Part shown: positions 1 to 7,363 of the stretch, in pieces
Layout: each line of letters opens with the position of its first letter
Position numbering within the stretch: the first letter of the stretch is position 1
Assembly (NCBI GenBank): GCA_944363655.1
Contig: CALVUU010000046.1
Location: 1 to 20,378, forward strand
Source: an uncultured Bacilli bacterium
Lineage (GTDB): Bacteria; Bacillota_I; Bacilli_A; RF39; UBA660
Direction of reading: 5' to 3'
DNA length: 20,378 nucleotides
The notes under the pieces: generated by a model
Told to the model about the DNA's origin: nothing
The model's database searches: none
What the model saw: only the letters and a program-made list of their open reading frames with translations
Translations under genes and position numbers: made by a program

Positions 1-1160
1 CAAGTAATATAACAAGTGATAGTGTAACTATTAATGTCACAGCAAGTGGAGGAAGTAATAGTATAAGTAGATATTATTATTCAAGTAATAATGGTTCTAC
101 ATGGGTAAATAGTACAAGTAGTAGTTACACATTTACTGGGTTATCACCAGGGACACAATACACATTTAGAGTATATGTAGAAGATGTAGCCGGATATGAA
201 TCAGAACAAAAAACAGTAAGTGCAACGACAAGTAATCCAACATTGGCAGATATATGCATAAGCGGTGCAAATTTAGCGGGTTGTATAAAAGGTTATCATT
301 CTGCAAATGGAGATGGTTCAGAAGGTATATACTTGCATGATGGTCAAGGAACATATGGTAGGCAAGAAGCAGGAGATAATAGCTATCGCTTTAGTGGGGC
401 AAATCCAAATAATTATGTATGCTTCGGAAGTGATGCAGCAACATGTCCAAATGATAACCTATATCGCATCATTGGAGTATTTGGAAATCAAGTAAAACTA
501 ATAAAACATGATTATGCAACAACAAGTTTATTAGGCACAAATGGAGCATACTATAATACATATGCAGGAGCAGAATGGAACACAAGTTATTATAAAGGAA
601 GCAATAGTACAAGTTCCATAGGAATATATTATTGGAATAATAGTACAAATAATAATACGTGGAGTCAGAGTAATTTAAATATAGTAAACTTAAATCAAAA
701 TTACTTGAATAATATAGGAAGTACATGGTCAAGTAAGATAGCAAACCATACATGGCAAGTGGGAGGAAATACAAAGGAAAATATAGGAACAGCAACACCA
801 AAAACGGCATATACTAATGAAATAGTAAGCCCGGCATCAAATACAACATATAATACAAAAATAGGATTAATGTATGTGTCGGATTATGGATATGCAACAA
901 GTCCAAGTAATTGGAATAGAGATTTATTTGATTATGGTAGTACAACAGTAAGAAATAATAACTGGATGTATATGGGATTAGAGGAATGGACAATAACCCG
1001 CCGTTCGGACAATACGAATTATGCGTTCTACGTGGTCATCGCAGGTCGTGTGAACAACGGCGTGAACCACCTTGGCGTACGCCCGTCCTTTTATCTAAAC
1101 TCTAATGTAACCCTTACCGGCGGATCCGGAACCCAAACCGACCCATTTACAATTAGTTAA
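1..1160 (+). CDS. Large surface protein, 3' end (FN3 domain plus hypervariable-type C-terminal domain)
   Basis: The gene is cut by the left window edge; the frame is open from base 3 (385 residues visible), so the ATG-like codons inside it are not its start. Residues ~1-77 form a fibronectin type III domain (SVTINVTASGG, RYYYSSNNGSTW, YTFTGLSPGTQYTFRVYVED). After a linker comes an Asn/Ser/Thr-rich domain with four Cys (DICISGANLAGC and YVCFGSDAATCPNDN). It ends in W-T-I-T-R-R-S ... GVRPSFYLNS ... GSGTQTDPFTIS, the ending of many repeat-bearing surface proteins of gut Firmicutes (DUF6273/C-type-lectin-like; family name from memory). The last ~50 codons switch to GC-rich codon use. Probably secreted or wall-exposed; ligand unknown. 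An intrinsic terminator follows. The right-edge gene at 19625 looks like the 5' part of a paralogue. Confident about gene and FN3 domain, moderate about the C-terminal family. Confidence 0.85.
   Translation, partial: SNITSDSVTINVTASGGSNSISRYYYSSNNGSTWVNSTSSSYTFTGLSPGTQYTFRVYVEDVAGYESEQKTVSATTSNPTLADICISGANLAGCIKGYHSANGDGSEGIYLHDGQGTYGRQEAGDNSYRFSGANPNNYVCFGSDAATCPNDNLYRIIGVFGNQVKLIKHDYATTSLLGTNGAYYNTYAGAEWNTSYYKGSNSTSSIGIYYWNNSTNNNTWSQSNLNIVNLNQNYLNNIGSTWSSKIANHTWQVGGNTKENIGTATPKTAYTNEIVSPASNTTYNTKIGLMYVSDYGYATSPSNWNRDLFDYGSTTVRNNNWMYMGLEEWTITRRSDNTNYAFYVVIAGRVNNGVNHLGVRPSFYLNSNVTLTGGSGTQTDPFTIS
991..1140 (+). other. GC-rich 3' cassette resembling a DGR variable repeat
   Basis: Counted by eye, about 79 of 150 bases are G or C, in a gene and window that are otherwise roughly a quarter to a third GC. 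The frame is unchanged, but codons shift from A/T-ending to C/G-ending (cgc cgt tcg gac ... gta cgc ccg). The protein here is RRSDNTNYAFYVVIAGRV, then NNGVNHLGVRP. Several codons (tac, gtc, atc, cac, ggc beside aac aac) can be reached from AAC by changing only adenines, while gtg, ggt and gcg look fixed. That is the DGR pattern. A GC-rich tail with CCGG repeats (~1124-1136) could serve as the initiation-of-mutagenic-homology end. No template repeat or reverse transcriptase is in the window, so this is inference. Confidence 0.55.
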
Positions 1161-1162
1161 CA

Positions 1163-1190
1163 AAAAAAGATGACGATTGTCATCTTTTTT
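1163..1190. terminator. Bidirectional intrinsic terminator
   Basis: A perfect 12-bp stem (arms 1163-1174 and 1179-1190, core GATGAC/GTCATC, loop GATT) is flanked by an A-run and a T-run, so it works on both strands. It ends the surface-protein gene (stop at 1160) and abuts the stop codon of the minus-strand transglutaminase gene at 1191. Confidence 0.9.
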
Positions 1191-2138
1191 CTAATTAAAT
1201 TCTAAATAAAATAATGGATTAAAATTATGTTCTTCAATTACTGTTTCACCTTGATCTGCTTCTTTCATTGCTTCAGTTGATACTAAAAAGTAGGTATGGA
1301 ATAAATAATCTTTACCATCACTACTTACTGGATCATCCCAAGTTAAATCAATATGTAACCAATTATCATCAAAATAAACGGCATTCCATATATGACCTGT
1401 TGTAGAATAAGATATTTCATCAGGGGTAGTAGCAACTTTAAAATTATCAAAACCTAATTTAGTTAAATATATTGCCATTAAATCAGTATAACCATTGCAA
1501 GTAGCATAACCTTGAAATAAAGGACCATAGGCTGTATAAGAATTATATTTACTATTGTTTTCTTCATTTCTTTCAACATCATATTTAGAATTATTTACTA
1601 TATAATCATGAACCGTTTTAATTTTTTCATAATCATCCATTTCATCAGTAATAATACTTTCTAAAACTTCGCTTGCTTTTTTATCTATTTTTTCTTCTTC
1701 TTTTGGAGTATAAAGATACTTTATTGTTAAATTAATTTCCCCATTTTCATTTATACTAGTTTTAATGTTTGTAAAACTATTAAAAGGATGTACATAATTA
1801 TTTAAGTGAGTAAGAATTAATTCATCACCACTTATTTTAGAAACATCACTTAAACATTTAGTATATTCATCAGGACAATAAAAAGTAAATTGATCCCATC
1901 CATTATTAATTACACTATAATATATATTTAATAAATCTTGATAGGAATATGGTATATAATCTTTAGTTCTTTGAACATATAAATAATCTTTATCTTTAGT
2001 ATAATTATTACTATTTTTTATAACTAAAACTGGTTCTTTACTTATAACACTTGCTAAATTATCAGTTAAAGGATTAATAAATATAACTGTTAATATAATT
2101 AAAACTAAACATATTATGGGAATAATTAACTTTTTCAT
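1191..2138 (-). CDS. Membrane-anchored transglutaminase-like protein
   Basis: A 315-residue protein. Residues ~3-24 are a hydrophobic N-terminal anchor or uncleaved signal (KKLIIPIICLVLIILTVIF), with no convincing lipobox. The C-terminal half carries a transglutaminase-like cysteine protease fold with a visible triad: Cys214 in GYATCNGYT, His249 in TTGHIWNAV, Asp264 in LHIDLTWDDP. Such bacterial domains act as peptidases or crosslinkers at the cell surface; the substrate is unknown. The ATG at 2138 is chosen because AGGTGAT lies just upstream and the anchor follows directly; a start at 2183 would add a Phe-rich stretch that runs into the rpsT terminator. It lies just downstream of rpsT on the same strand, behind a terminator. 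Confidence 0.85.
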   Translation of the reverse strand: MKKLIIPIICLVLIILTVIFINPLTDNLASVISKEPVLVIKNSNNYTKDKDYLYVQRTKDYIPYSYQDLLNIYYSVINNGWDQFTFYCPDEYTKCLSDVSKISGDELILTHLNNYVHPFNSFTNIKTSINENGEINLTIKYLYTPKEEEKIDKKASEVLESIITDEMDDYEKIKTVHDYIVNNSKYDVERNEENNSKYNSYTAYGPLFQGYATCNGYTDLMAIYLTKLGFDNFKVATTPDEISYSTTGHIWNAVYFDDNWLHIDLTWDDPVSSDGKDYLFHTYFLVSTEAMKEADQGETVIEEHNFNPLFYLEFN

Positions 2139-2161
2139 AGTATCACCTATATTTATAATAG

Positions 2162-2192
2162 CAAAAAAAAATAAAGTAAACAATTGTTACTT
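2162..2192 (-). terminator. Terminator of rpsT
   Basis: On the minus strand a stem AAGTAAC / GTTTACTT (one bulged U, loop AATT; plus positions 2174-2192) overlaps the rpsT stop codon and is followed by a T-rich run (2162-2173). The A+T-rich stem is weak, so read-through into the transglutaminase gene is possible. Confidence 0.55.
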
Positions 2193-2450
2193 CATATTTT
2201 TTACTTTTTGTGTCAATCTTGCTTTTTGTCTATCAGCAGTATTTTTCTTTATTAAACCTTTACTAACTGCTTTATCACTATATTTTTGAACATCTTTTAC
2301 TAAATTTTGTGCTTCTTCTTTATTTCCAGCAGCAATTTTCTTTTCGCAGTTCTTAATAAGGTTTTGAACACGCATTTTAAGTTCATGATTATTAGCTGTT
2401 TTTTTAGCTATAACTTTTACAGCTTTTTTAGAACTTTTAATATTTGGCAT
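2187..2450 (-). CDS. rpsT: Small ribosomal subunit protein S20 (bS20)
   Basis: An 87-residue, strongly basic protein starting MPNIKSSKKAVKV. It has the typical S20 features: the N-terminal NIKSSKK-type segment, the long helix region with NHELKMRVQNLIKNCEKKI, and the C-terminal KKNTADRQKARLTQKV motif. S20 binds 16S rRNA early in 30S assembly. Length matches the family. The start at 2450 is preceded by AAGGAAGGAG. In Bacillus subtilis rpsT is divergent from the gpr-spoIIP-yqxA-lepA-hemN group. Here the same divergence holds, but a hydrolase gene has come between and gpr is missing. Confidence 0.97.
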   Translation of the reverse strand: MPNIKSSKKAVKVIAKKTANNHELKMRVQNLIKNCEKKIAAGNKEEAQNLVKDVQKYSDKAVSKGLIKKNTADRQKARLTQKVKNMK

Positions 2451-2490
2451 AATCCAGCTCCTTCCTTAGTTCGTAATAATTTTAACAAAT

Positions 2491-2519
2491 ATTATAGTAT
2501 TTATCAAGTATTTTGAATA
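2491..2519 (-). promoter_or_regulatory. Putative rpsT promoter
   Basis: On the minus strand a perfect TATAAT (-10; plus positions 2491-2496) sits 41 bp upstream of the rpsT start. The -35 candidate at 2512-2519 (around TTCAAA/ATTCAA) is poor. Only the -10 is well supported. Confidence 0.5.
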
Positions 2520-2542
2520 AAATTCATATTGTATATAATATA

Positions 2543-3598
2543 CTAATCTATTTTTTCTTTTTTTAAAAATATTATTAGAAAATCTAATAAAATTCTTTTT
2601 TCTTCACTAGTTAAATTTTTAGTTTCTTTTATTAAATTATTAATTTTACTTAAAGATAATTTATTTAATTCACTTTTTCCAGTATATCCAGCAGTTTTTA
2701 ATATTCTAAAAAAAGTATCTACAAATAATTTTCTTTCATTAATTGTATATTTTCCTATTATTTGTTTTACTTTTCTATTTATATTATATGAATAATCACT
2801 TAAATTACCTGATATAAAAATATTACCAAAGCATTGCCAAGTAAAAGCATTATGACTCATGCTTTTCTTGGCATAACTTTTAATTACTTTAGTTTCACTA
2901 GGATTATCTAAAAGTACTCCAACAATACTTTCTTCAGGTATATAAGTAATAATTTTTTTTTGAATTCTTTTAAAACTTCTAGAATTAACTACATTACTTA
3001 AAAATCCTGGCCCATCAAAGTTATATATTTTCTTTACTTTTAAACTGGCTAATGGACTTTTAGTAAGTCCAGCAGCCATACTTAAATTTCCTCCCTTAGA
3101 ATGACCTCCGATGTAGATATTAAAATTATTAGGAGTTAAATGTTTATTTAGATAATTGATGGCACTTTTTTGGGCTAGAATGGGATAAAGATAAATAAGT
3201 CTAAAGTCTTCTTCCCAACCAGCTAAATTATCTTCAGTTCCTTCAAAAGATATAAATATTGTATGTTTATCTAATCTAATAGTTATAGCACCAAATTGTT
3301 CATTTTTTTTATTTATTTTAGTATAATCTTCAAGTAATAAATCTTTATATCTATCTTTAAAACTAAGTAAATTAAACATCGAATATATTTTATTTATAAA
3401 GGGATCTCGTTTTTTTAAATTATATTTTTTATTTAATAAAATACAAGCATCTTTAATAGTAATTTTTTCTTTATTTTTAATTGGTAAATCAATATAAGAA
3501 ATTAAAGAAAAAATTAAAGCATCTACATCATTAAATGGTAAATCTTTAAAGGAATAGTCTCCTAAAATATCTATATATTTTAAAATATTATCTTGCAT
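2543..3598 (-). CDS. DUF2974 (Mbeg1-like) alpha/beta hydrolase
   Basis: A 351-residue cytosolic protein with no signal peptide. It follows the DUF2974/Mbeg1-like pattern: N-terminal NILKYIDILGDYSFKDLPFNDVDALIFSLISYID, then ISFEGTEDNLAGWEEDF (~117-131), the nucleophile elbow GGHSKGGNL with Ser167 in G-H-S-K-G, IYNFDGPGFL (~210), PEESIVGVLL, and a late SHNAFTW that supplies the likely catalytic His. The family belongs to the lipase-like serine hydrolases; its substrate is not established. The start at 3598 has a weak GGTG site upstream and a minus-strand TATAAT at 3614-3619. The last ~80 residues are charged and helical. The gene sits where Bacillus has gpr, between rpsT and spoIIP, but on the opposite strand. 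Confidence 0.85.
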   Translation of the reverse strand: MQDNILKYIDILGDYSFKDLPFNDVDALIFSLISYIDLPIKNKEKITIKDACILLNKKYNLKKRDPFINKIYSMFNLLSFKDRYKDLLLEDYTKINKKNEQFGAITIRLDKHTIFISFEGTEDNLAGWEEDFRLIYLYPILAQKSAINYLNKHLTPNNFNIYIGGHSKGGNLSMAAGLTKSPLASLKVKKIYNFDGPGFLSNVVNSRSFKRIQKKIITYIPEESIVGVLLDNPSETKVIKSYAKKSMSHNAFTWQCFGNIFISGNLSDYSYNINRKVKQIIGKYTINERKLFVDTFFRILKTAGYTGKSELNKLSLSKINNLIKETKNLTSEEKRILLDFLIIFLKKEKID

Positions 3599-3649
3599 AA
3601 CTTCACCAACAACATTATATTATAAAAAAAATATAATTTAAAGACTTCC

Positions 3650-3683
3650 TTCGACATATTATTTAAAGTGCTTGTAGTATGAT
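3650..3683 (+). promoter_or_regulatory. spoIIP upstream region with Spo0A-box-like heptamer
   Basis: TTCGACA (3650-3656) is the reverse complement of TGTCGAA, the Spo0A box known from Bacillus. The same bases give a -35-like TCGACA, with TAGTAT (3675-3680) 18 bp downstream as a possible -10. GACATATT followed by AGTATGAT also loosely resembles a sigma-E promoter, the class that reads spoIIP in Bacillus, but would leave almost no leader. Identical heptamers stand before the genes at 17993 and 19625. Confidence 0.4.
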
Positions 3684-3698
3684 TGATATGTGATTGAT

Positions 3699-4652
3699 AT
3701 GAAAGTTAAATTTAAAGGGAGAAGTAAATTACAAAGAGGTCTATTTAAAACATTTATTTTAGTATTATTATTACTAGTTTCATTCGGGGGTACGTTTAAA
3801 ATACTTTATAGTAGTATTAATATTAGTATTGATAATAATACTTATTTAGATTATTTGGTAAATGATTCTTTTTCCAAATTTTCTTTAAGTGATTTAACTA
3901 ATTTATCTAGTACCGAGTTTTTACTTAAGTATTCTTTTGGTTTAGAGACATTTAATACAGGTACTAAGGATATTTTTACTAGTCCTGTTGTAAGTGAGGT
4001 AGAAGTACCTGATGTAACCAATAAAAAACCTACAGTTTATATTTATAACTCTCATCAAACCGAGAGTTATCGAAGCGATTTTGCGGAAAGTTTTAATATC
4101 AACAATACCGTTTTTTTGGCGAGTTATATATTAAAAGAATATTTAGAAGATTTAGGTATTTCAGTAATAGTTGAAGAAAATAGTATTGTTGATGTATTAA
4201 ATACTAATGGTTGGAAATATGGTAGTAGTTATAAGGCTAGTCGTATTTTACTTGAACAGGCTAAGAAAGATAATCCAACTTTAAATTTCTTTATCGATTT
4301 ACATCGGGATGCTGCGAGTTATGAAAGAACGATGGTAGAAATTGATGGGAAAAAGTATGCTAAGATAATGTTTGTTGTTGGTTTAAAACATGAAAATTAT
4401 GAACCTAATTTAAAACTTGCTAATAATTTAAATGAAAGAATTAAAAACTTTAATCCGGATTTAACTAGGGGAGTAATGCAAAAAAATAATAGTGGGGCAA
4501 ATGGAATATATAATCAAGATTTTGATCCTAATACTATTCTTATTGAAGTTGGAGGACAATACAATTATATTGAGGAAGTTAATAATACTTTGAAAGTTTT
4601 TGCTAATATCTTATATGATTATTTTGAGGAGTTATATGAAAAAGAAAAGTAA
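3699..4652 (+). CDS. spoIIP: Stage II sporulation protein P (peptidoglycan amidase/endopeptidase)
   Basis: A 317-residue protein. A basic N-terminus and one membrane segment (~residues 16-37) are followed by an extracellular domain with the SpoIIP hallmarks: PTVYIYNSHQTESYRS (His119, Glu122), FFIDLHRDA (His202) and NQDFDPNTILIEVGG (Glu283), matching conserved and catalytic regions of the family. In Bacillus SpoIIP works with SpoIID and SpoIIM to thin septal peptidoglycan and drive forespore engulfment. The ATG at 3699 is preferred; a GTG at 3690 is in frame (3 more residues). Neither has a strong Shine-Dalgarno, only GTGAT at 3690-3694. The 3' end overlaps the next gene by 17 bp. It is intact, so it supports a sporulating lineage. 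Confidence 0.93.
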   Translation: MKVKFKGRSKLQRGLFKTFILVLLLLVSFGGTFKILYSSINISIDNNTYLDYLVNDSFSKFSLSDLTNLSSTEFLLKYSFGLETFNTGTKDIFTSPVVSEVEVPDVTNKKPTVYIYNSHQTESYRSDFAESFNINNTVFLASYILKEYLEDLGISVIVEENSIVDVLNTNGWKYGSSYKASRILLEQAKKDNPTLNFFIDLHRDAASYERTMVEIDGKKYAKIMFVVGLKHENYEPNLKLANNLNERIKNFNPDLTRGVMQKNNSGANGIYNQDFDPNTILIEVGGQYNYIEEVNNTLKVFANILYDYFEELYEKEK

Positions 4653-4959
4653 TTGGTTTTTACGTTTAATGTTTATATTATTTATAGTTTTTTTAGGATT
4701 ATATATTGCATCTGTTAGTGGATATTATGAAACCCAAGTAGGTAATAAGGTTGCTTTAACTGATGAAGCAATTAAGAATTTTGAACAAGATGTACTTGAT
4801 GGTAAAACAGTTGATATAAATACTTATTTAAAAGAAGATAATAAGGATTATTCTAATAATTTTACAGATATGGGGGATAAATTTTCAGAATCTGTTCAAA
4901 AAATTCTTACTGATGGTATTGGTGGAGTTTGGGATGCTATAAAAGTTTTGTTTTTTTAG
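4636..4959 (+). CDS. yqxA: Small membrane protein, YqxA-like
   Basis: A 107-residue protein: KKKSNWFLR then one hydrophobic segment (~residues 7-26), then a polar tail ([36 protein letters not shown] ...). It lies exactly between spoIIP and lepA, the position of yqxA in Bacillus subtilis, and has the same size and architecture. Sequence similarity was not tested, so the name is mainly positional. The ATG at 4636 is chosen over an earlier in-frame one because GAGGAG (4626-4631) sits 4 bp before it. It overlaps spoIIP by 17 bp, which suggests translational coupling. Topology suggests N-in, C-out with an extracellular tail; the role is unknown, possibly in sporulation given its partner. Confidence 0.75.
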   Translation: MKKKSNWFLRLMFILFIVFLGLYIASVSGYYETQVGNKVALTDEAIKNFEQDVLDGKTVDINTYLKEDNKDYSNNFTDMGDKFSESVQKILTDGIGGVWDAIKVLFF

Positions 4960-4994
4960 GTAGTTTATTGTATAATAGTTGCAGGTGTTGTTAT

Positions 4995-6782
4995 ATGGAA
5001 CAAGCAAAAATTAGAAATTTTTCAATTATTGCTCATATAGATCATGGGAAAAGTACGTTAGCAGATCGTATTTTAGAAATTACGGGGGCTGTTTCTAAAA
5101 GAGAGATGAAGGATCAATTGCTAGATAATATGGATTTAGAAAGAGAACGGGGAATTACTATTAAGTTAAATGCTGTAAAATTAGAATATAAGGGTTACAC
5201 AATTAATTTGATAGATACACCGGGACATGTCGATTTTTCCTATGAAGTAAGTAGGAGTTTAGCCGCTTGTGAGGGGGCAGTCTTAGTAGTTGATGCTGCG
5301 CAAGGAATCGAAGCACAAACTCTTGCTAATTTATATTTAGCTCTTGATAATGATTTAACAATTATTCCTGTTATAAATAAAATTGATTTACCTAATGCAG
5401 ATATTCCTAAGGTTAAGCAAGAATTAATCGATGTTTTAGGTTTTAAAGAAGAAGATATTATTTTATGTAGTGCTAAGACAGGTGAGGGAGTTAGTGATAT
5501 AATCGATGCAGTTATTGAAAGGATTAAGCCTCCTAAGATAGATAAAGTAAGTCCAACTAGAGCATTAATATTTGATTCTTATTTTGATTCTTATCGGGGA
5601 GTTATTTTGTTAGTCAAAGTAGTTGAGGGCAGTATTAATCTTGGTGATAAAATTAAAATGCTTGCTACCGGTGGGGTTTTTGAAGTTGTTGAACTTGGTG
5701 TTCATACTCCTAAAGAGGAAAAATATCAACATTTAGATAGTGGAGAAGTTGGATATATCGCTGCAGCGATTAAAGATATTAGTCTAGTTTCGGTTGGTGA
5801 TACAATAACGACTTTAAAAAATCCGGCGGAAGAACTACTTGCTGGTTATAAAAAAATGAAACCGATGGTTTTTTCAGGTATATTTCCAACGGAAGTAAAT
5901 AGATATGAAGAATTAAAAGAAGCATTAAATAAATTAAAACTAAATGATGCAGCTCTTGTTTTTGAACCGGAGACGAGTGAAGCATTAGGTTTTGGTTTTA
6001 GAATTGGTTTTTTAGGACTTTTACACATGGATGTAATTATAACTAGAATAGAAAGAGAATTCAATATTGGTATTATTGCAACAAGTCCTAGTGTCGTATA
6101 TAAAGTAACTTTAACGGATGGAACCTTAATTGAAGTAGATTCACCAAATAAGATGCCTGATAAAGTAAAGATAGAAAAAATAGAAGAACCTTATATTTAT
6201 ACTAGTATTATTTCTCCTTCAGAATATGTAGGAGCTATTATGGAACTATGTCAAAATAAAAGAGGAATATATAAATCAATTGAATATATTGATGCAACTA
6301 GGATAAATGTTCATTATGAAATACCTTTATCAGAAATTGTATACGATTTTTATGATAAACTTAAAAGTACTACGAAAGGATATGCATCATTTGATTATGA
6401 ATTATGTGGTTATAAGATAAGTAATTTAGTAAAAATGGATATAATACTTAATGGTGAAGTAGTTGATGCCTTAAGTGTTATAGTTCATAAAGATTTTGCT
6501 TACTTTAAAGGTAGAGCAATAGTTACGAAATTAAGAGAATTAATACCAAGGCAGATGTTTCAAATACCTATTCAAGCAAGTATTGGTTCTAAAGTAATTG
6601 CTAGGGAAAATATTAGTGCTATGCGTAAGAATGTTTTAGCAAAGTGTTATGGGGGAGATGTTTCACGAAAAAGAAAATTATTAGAGCGTCAAAAAGAAGG
6701 GAAGAAGAAAATGAAAATGATTGGAGCGGTTGAAGTTCCACAAGAAGCGTTTTTAGCAGTTTTAGGGAGTGATGAATTATGA
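4995..6782 (+). CDS. lepA: Elongation factor 4 (LepA), ribosome-associated GTPase
   Basis: A 595-residue translational GTPase of usual length. G1 is AHIDHGKST (~13-21), the switch RERGIT follows (~51-56), then DTPGHVDF (G3), NKID (G4) and SAKTGEG (G5). After domains II and III comes the LepA-specific C-terminal domain with [51 protein letters not shown] and the ending [12 protein letters not shown]4 acts on ribosomes, with reported roles in back-translocation and 30S biogenesis. The start at 4995 aligns with the family N-terminus ([18 protein letters not shown]) and has AGGTG at 4983-4987. The stop TGA overlaps the next ATG by 4 bp. Conserved position between yqxA and hemW. Confidence 0.98.
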   Translation: MEQAKIRNFSIIAHIDHGKSTLADRILEITGAVSKREMKDQLLDNMDLERERGITIKLNAVKLEYKGYTINLIDTPGHVDFSYEVSRSLAACEGAVLVVDAAQGIEAQTLANLYLALDNDLTIIPVINKIDLPNADIPKVKQELIDVLGFKEEDIILCSAKTGEGVSDIIDAVIERIKPPKIDKVSPTRALIFDSYFDSYRGVILLVKVVEGSINLGDKIKMLATGGVFEVVELGVHTPKEEKYQHLDSGEVGYIAAAIKDISLVSVGDTITTLKNPAEELLAGYKKMKPMVFSGIFPTEVNRYEELKEALNKLKLNDAALVFEPETSEALGFGFRIGFLGLLHMDVIITRIEREFNIGIIATSPSVVYKVTLTDGTLIEVDSPNKMPDKVKIEKIEEPYIYTSIISPSEYVGAIMELCQNKRGIYKSIEYIDATRINVHYEIPLSEIVYDFYDKLKSTTKGYASFDYELCGYKISNLVKMDIILNGEVVDALSVIVHKDFAYFKGRAIVTKLRELIPRQMFQIPIQASIGSKVIARENISAMRKNVLAKCYGGDVSRKRKLLERQKEGKKKMKMIGAVEVPQEAFLAVLGSDEL

Positions 6783-7363
6783 CAACTGTTATGAATAATA
6801 TTACTAAAATATTTACAAGTGAAAAGGGAAGACAAAATTTTATAGTCATGTCGATGTTAACTTTTGGTTTGACTTCTGATACTATGGCTAATTTATTAGG
6901 TATGCCAACAGATGAGTTTCAAAAACAATACATTTGGACTAGTGAGTTAAATGATTCTTTATACAGAAGAAGCCAAAATATATCCAATACACAAGAAGAA
7001 GCAGTAGTTAAGTTTAAACACTTTTTTAGAAGACTTTGTTTAGCATATTTGGATAGAAATAAAGATTTAGTTAAAGAAACTTTGCATGAAATAAATGATT
7101 CTTTAGCTAGTGAAGTGTTAAAGACGAGAAAAAGTGGTAGACCATTAACGGATTATGAGTGTTTAACTATTTTAAAATACCAAATAAAGTATGCTTTAAG
7201 TATAACAACGACAGCACGAATATTTTCTGTTAATAGAGTTCTATATTCTCAAAGAATTGAAGAAATATTGGAACAATATCCAGAATATCGAAGCGCTTAT
7301 GAAGTTTTGAGTGATTCGCATTTAAATAATTGGAAATATAACAATATTTCGGGAAGAAAATAA
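6779..7363 (+). CDS. Uncharacterised protein between lepA and hemW
   Basis: A 194-residue protein that I do not recognise. It has no membrane segment and is probably cytosolic. Two stretches look like helix-turn-helix units: residues ~26-48 ([23 protein letters not shown]) and ~140-160 ([22 protein letters not shown]), with a charged helical middle. A DNA- or RNA-binding role is therefore possible but unproven. Start and stop are both overlapped (ATGA with lepA, TAATG with hemW), so it is translationally embedded in the operon. Bacillus has no gene here; there lepA is followed directly by hemN/hemW and then hrcA. It does not look like HrcA. Confidence 0.85.
   Translation: MTTVMNNITKIFTSEKGRQNFIVMSMLTFGLTSDTMANLLGMPTDEFQKQYIWTSELNDSLYRRSQNISNTQEEAVVKFKHFFRRLCLAYLDRNKDLVKETLHEINDSLASEVLKTRKSGRPLTDYECLTILKYQIKYALSITTTARIFSVNRVLYSQRIEEILEQYPEYRSAYEVLSDSHLNNWKYNNISGRK

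Noticed and set aside
469..810. Minus-strand open frame inside the left surface gene
   Set aside because: Its Leu/Tyr-rich product is the shadow of Asn/Ser/Thr codons on the plus strand and it has no ribosome binding site.
991..1140. A complete diversity-generating retroelement in the window
   Set aside because: No reverse transcriptase motifs, accessory gene or second copy of the cassette is visible anywhere in the 20 kb; only a variable-repeat-like segment can be claimed.
1..1160. The window being a small circular element, with the right-edge surface gene joining the left-edge one
   Set aside because: It carries dnaE, polC, lepA, rpsT and rpmB, which are chromosomal core genes; similar edges are better explained by paralogues or an assembly break at repeats.
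3690..3701. GTG at 3690 as the spoIIP start
   Set aside because: It adds only Met-Ile-Asp before an ATG at 3699, and GTGAT is better read as the weak Shine-Dalgarno for that ATG. It cannot be fully excluded.
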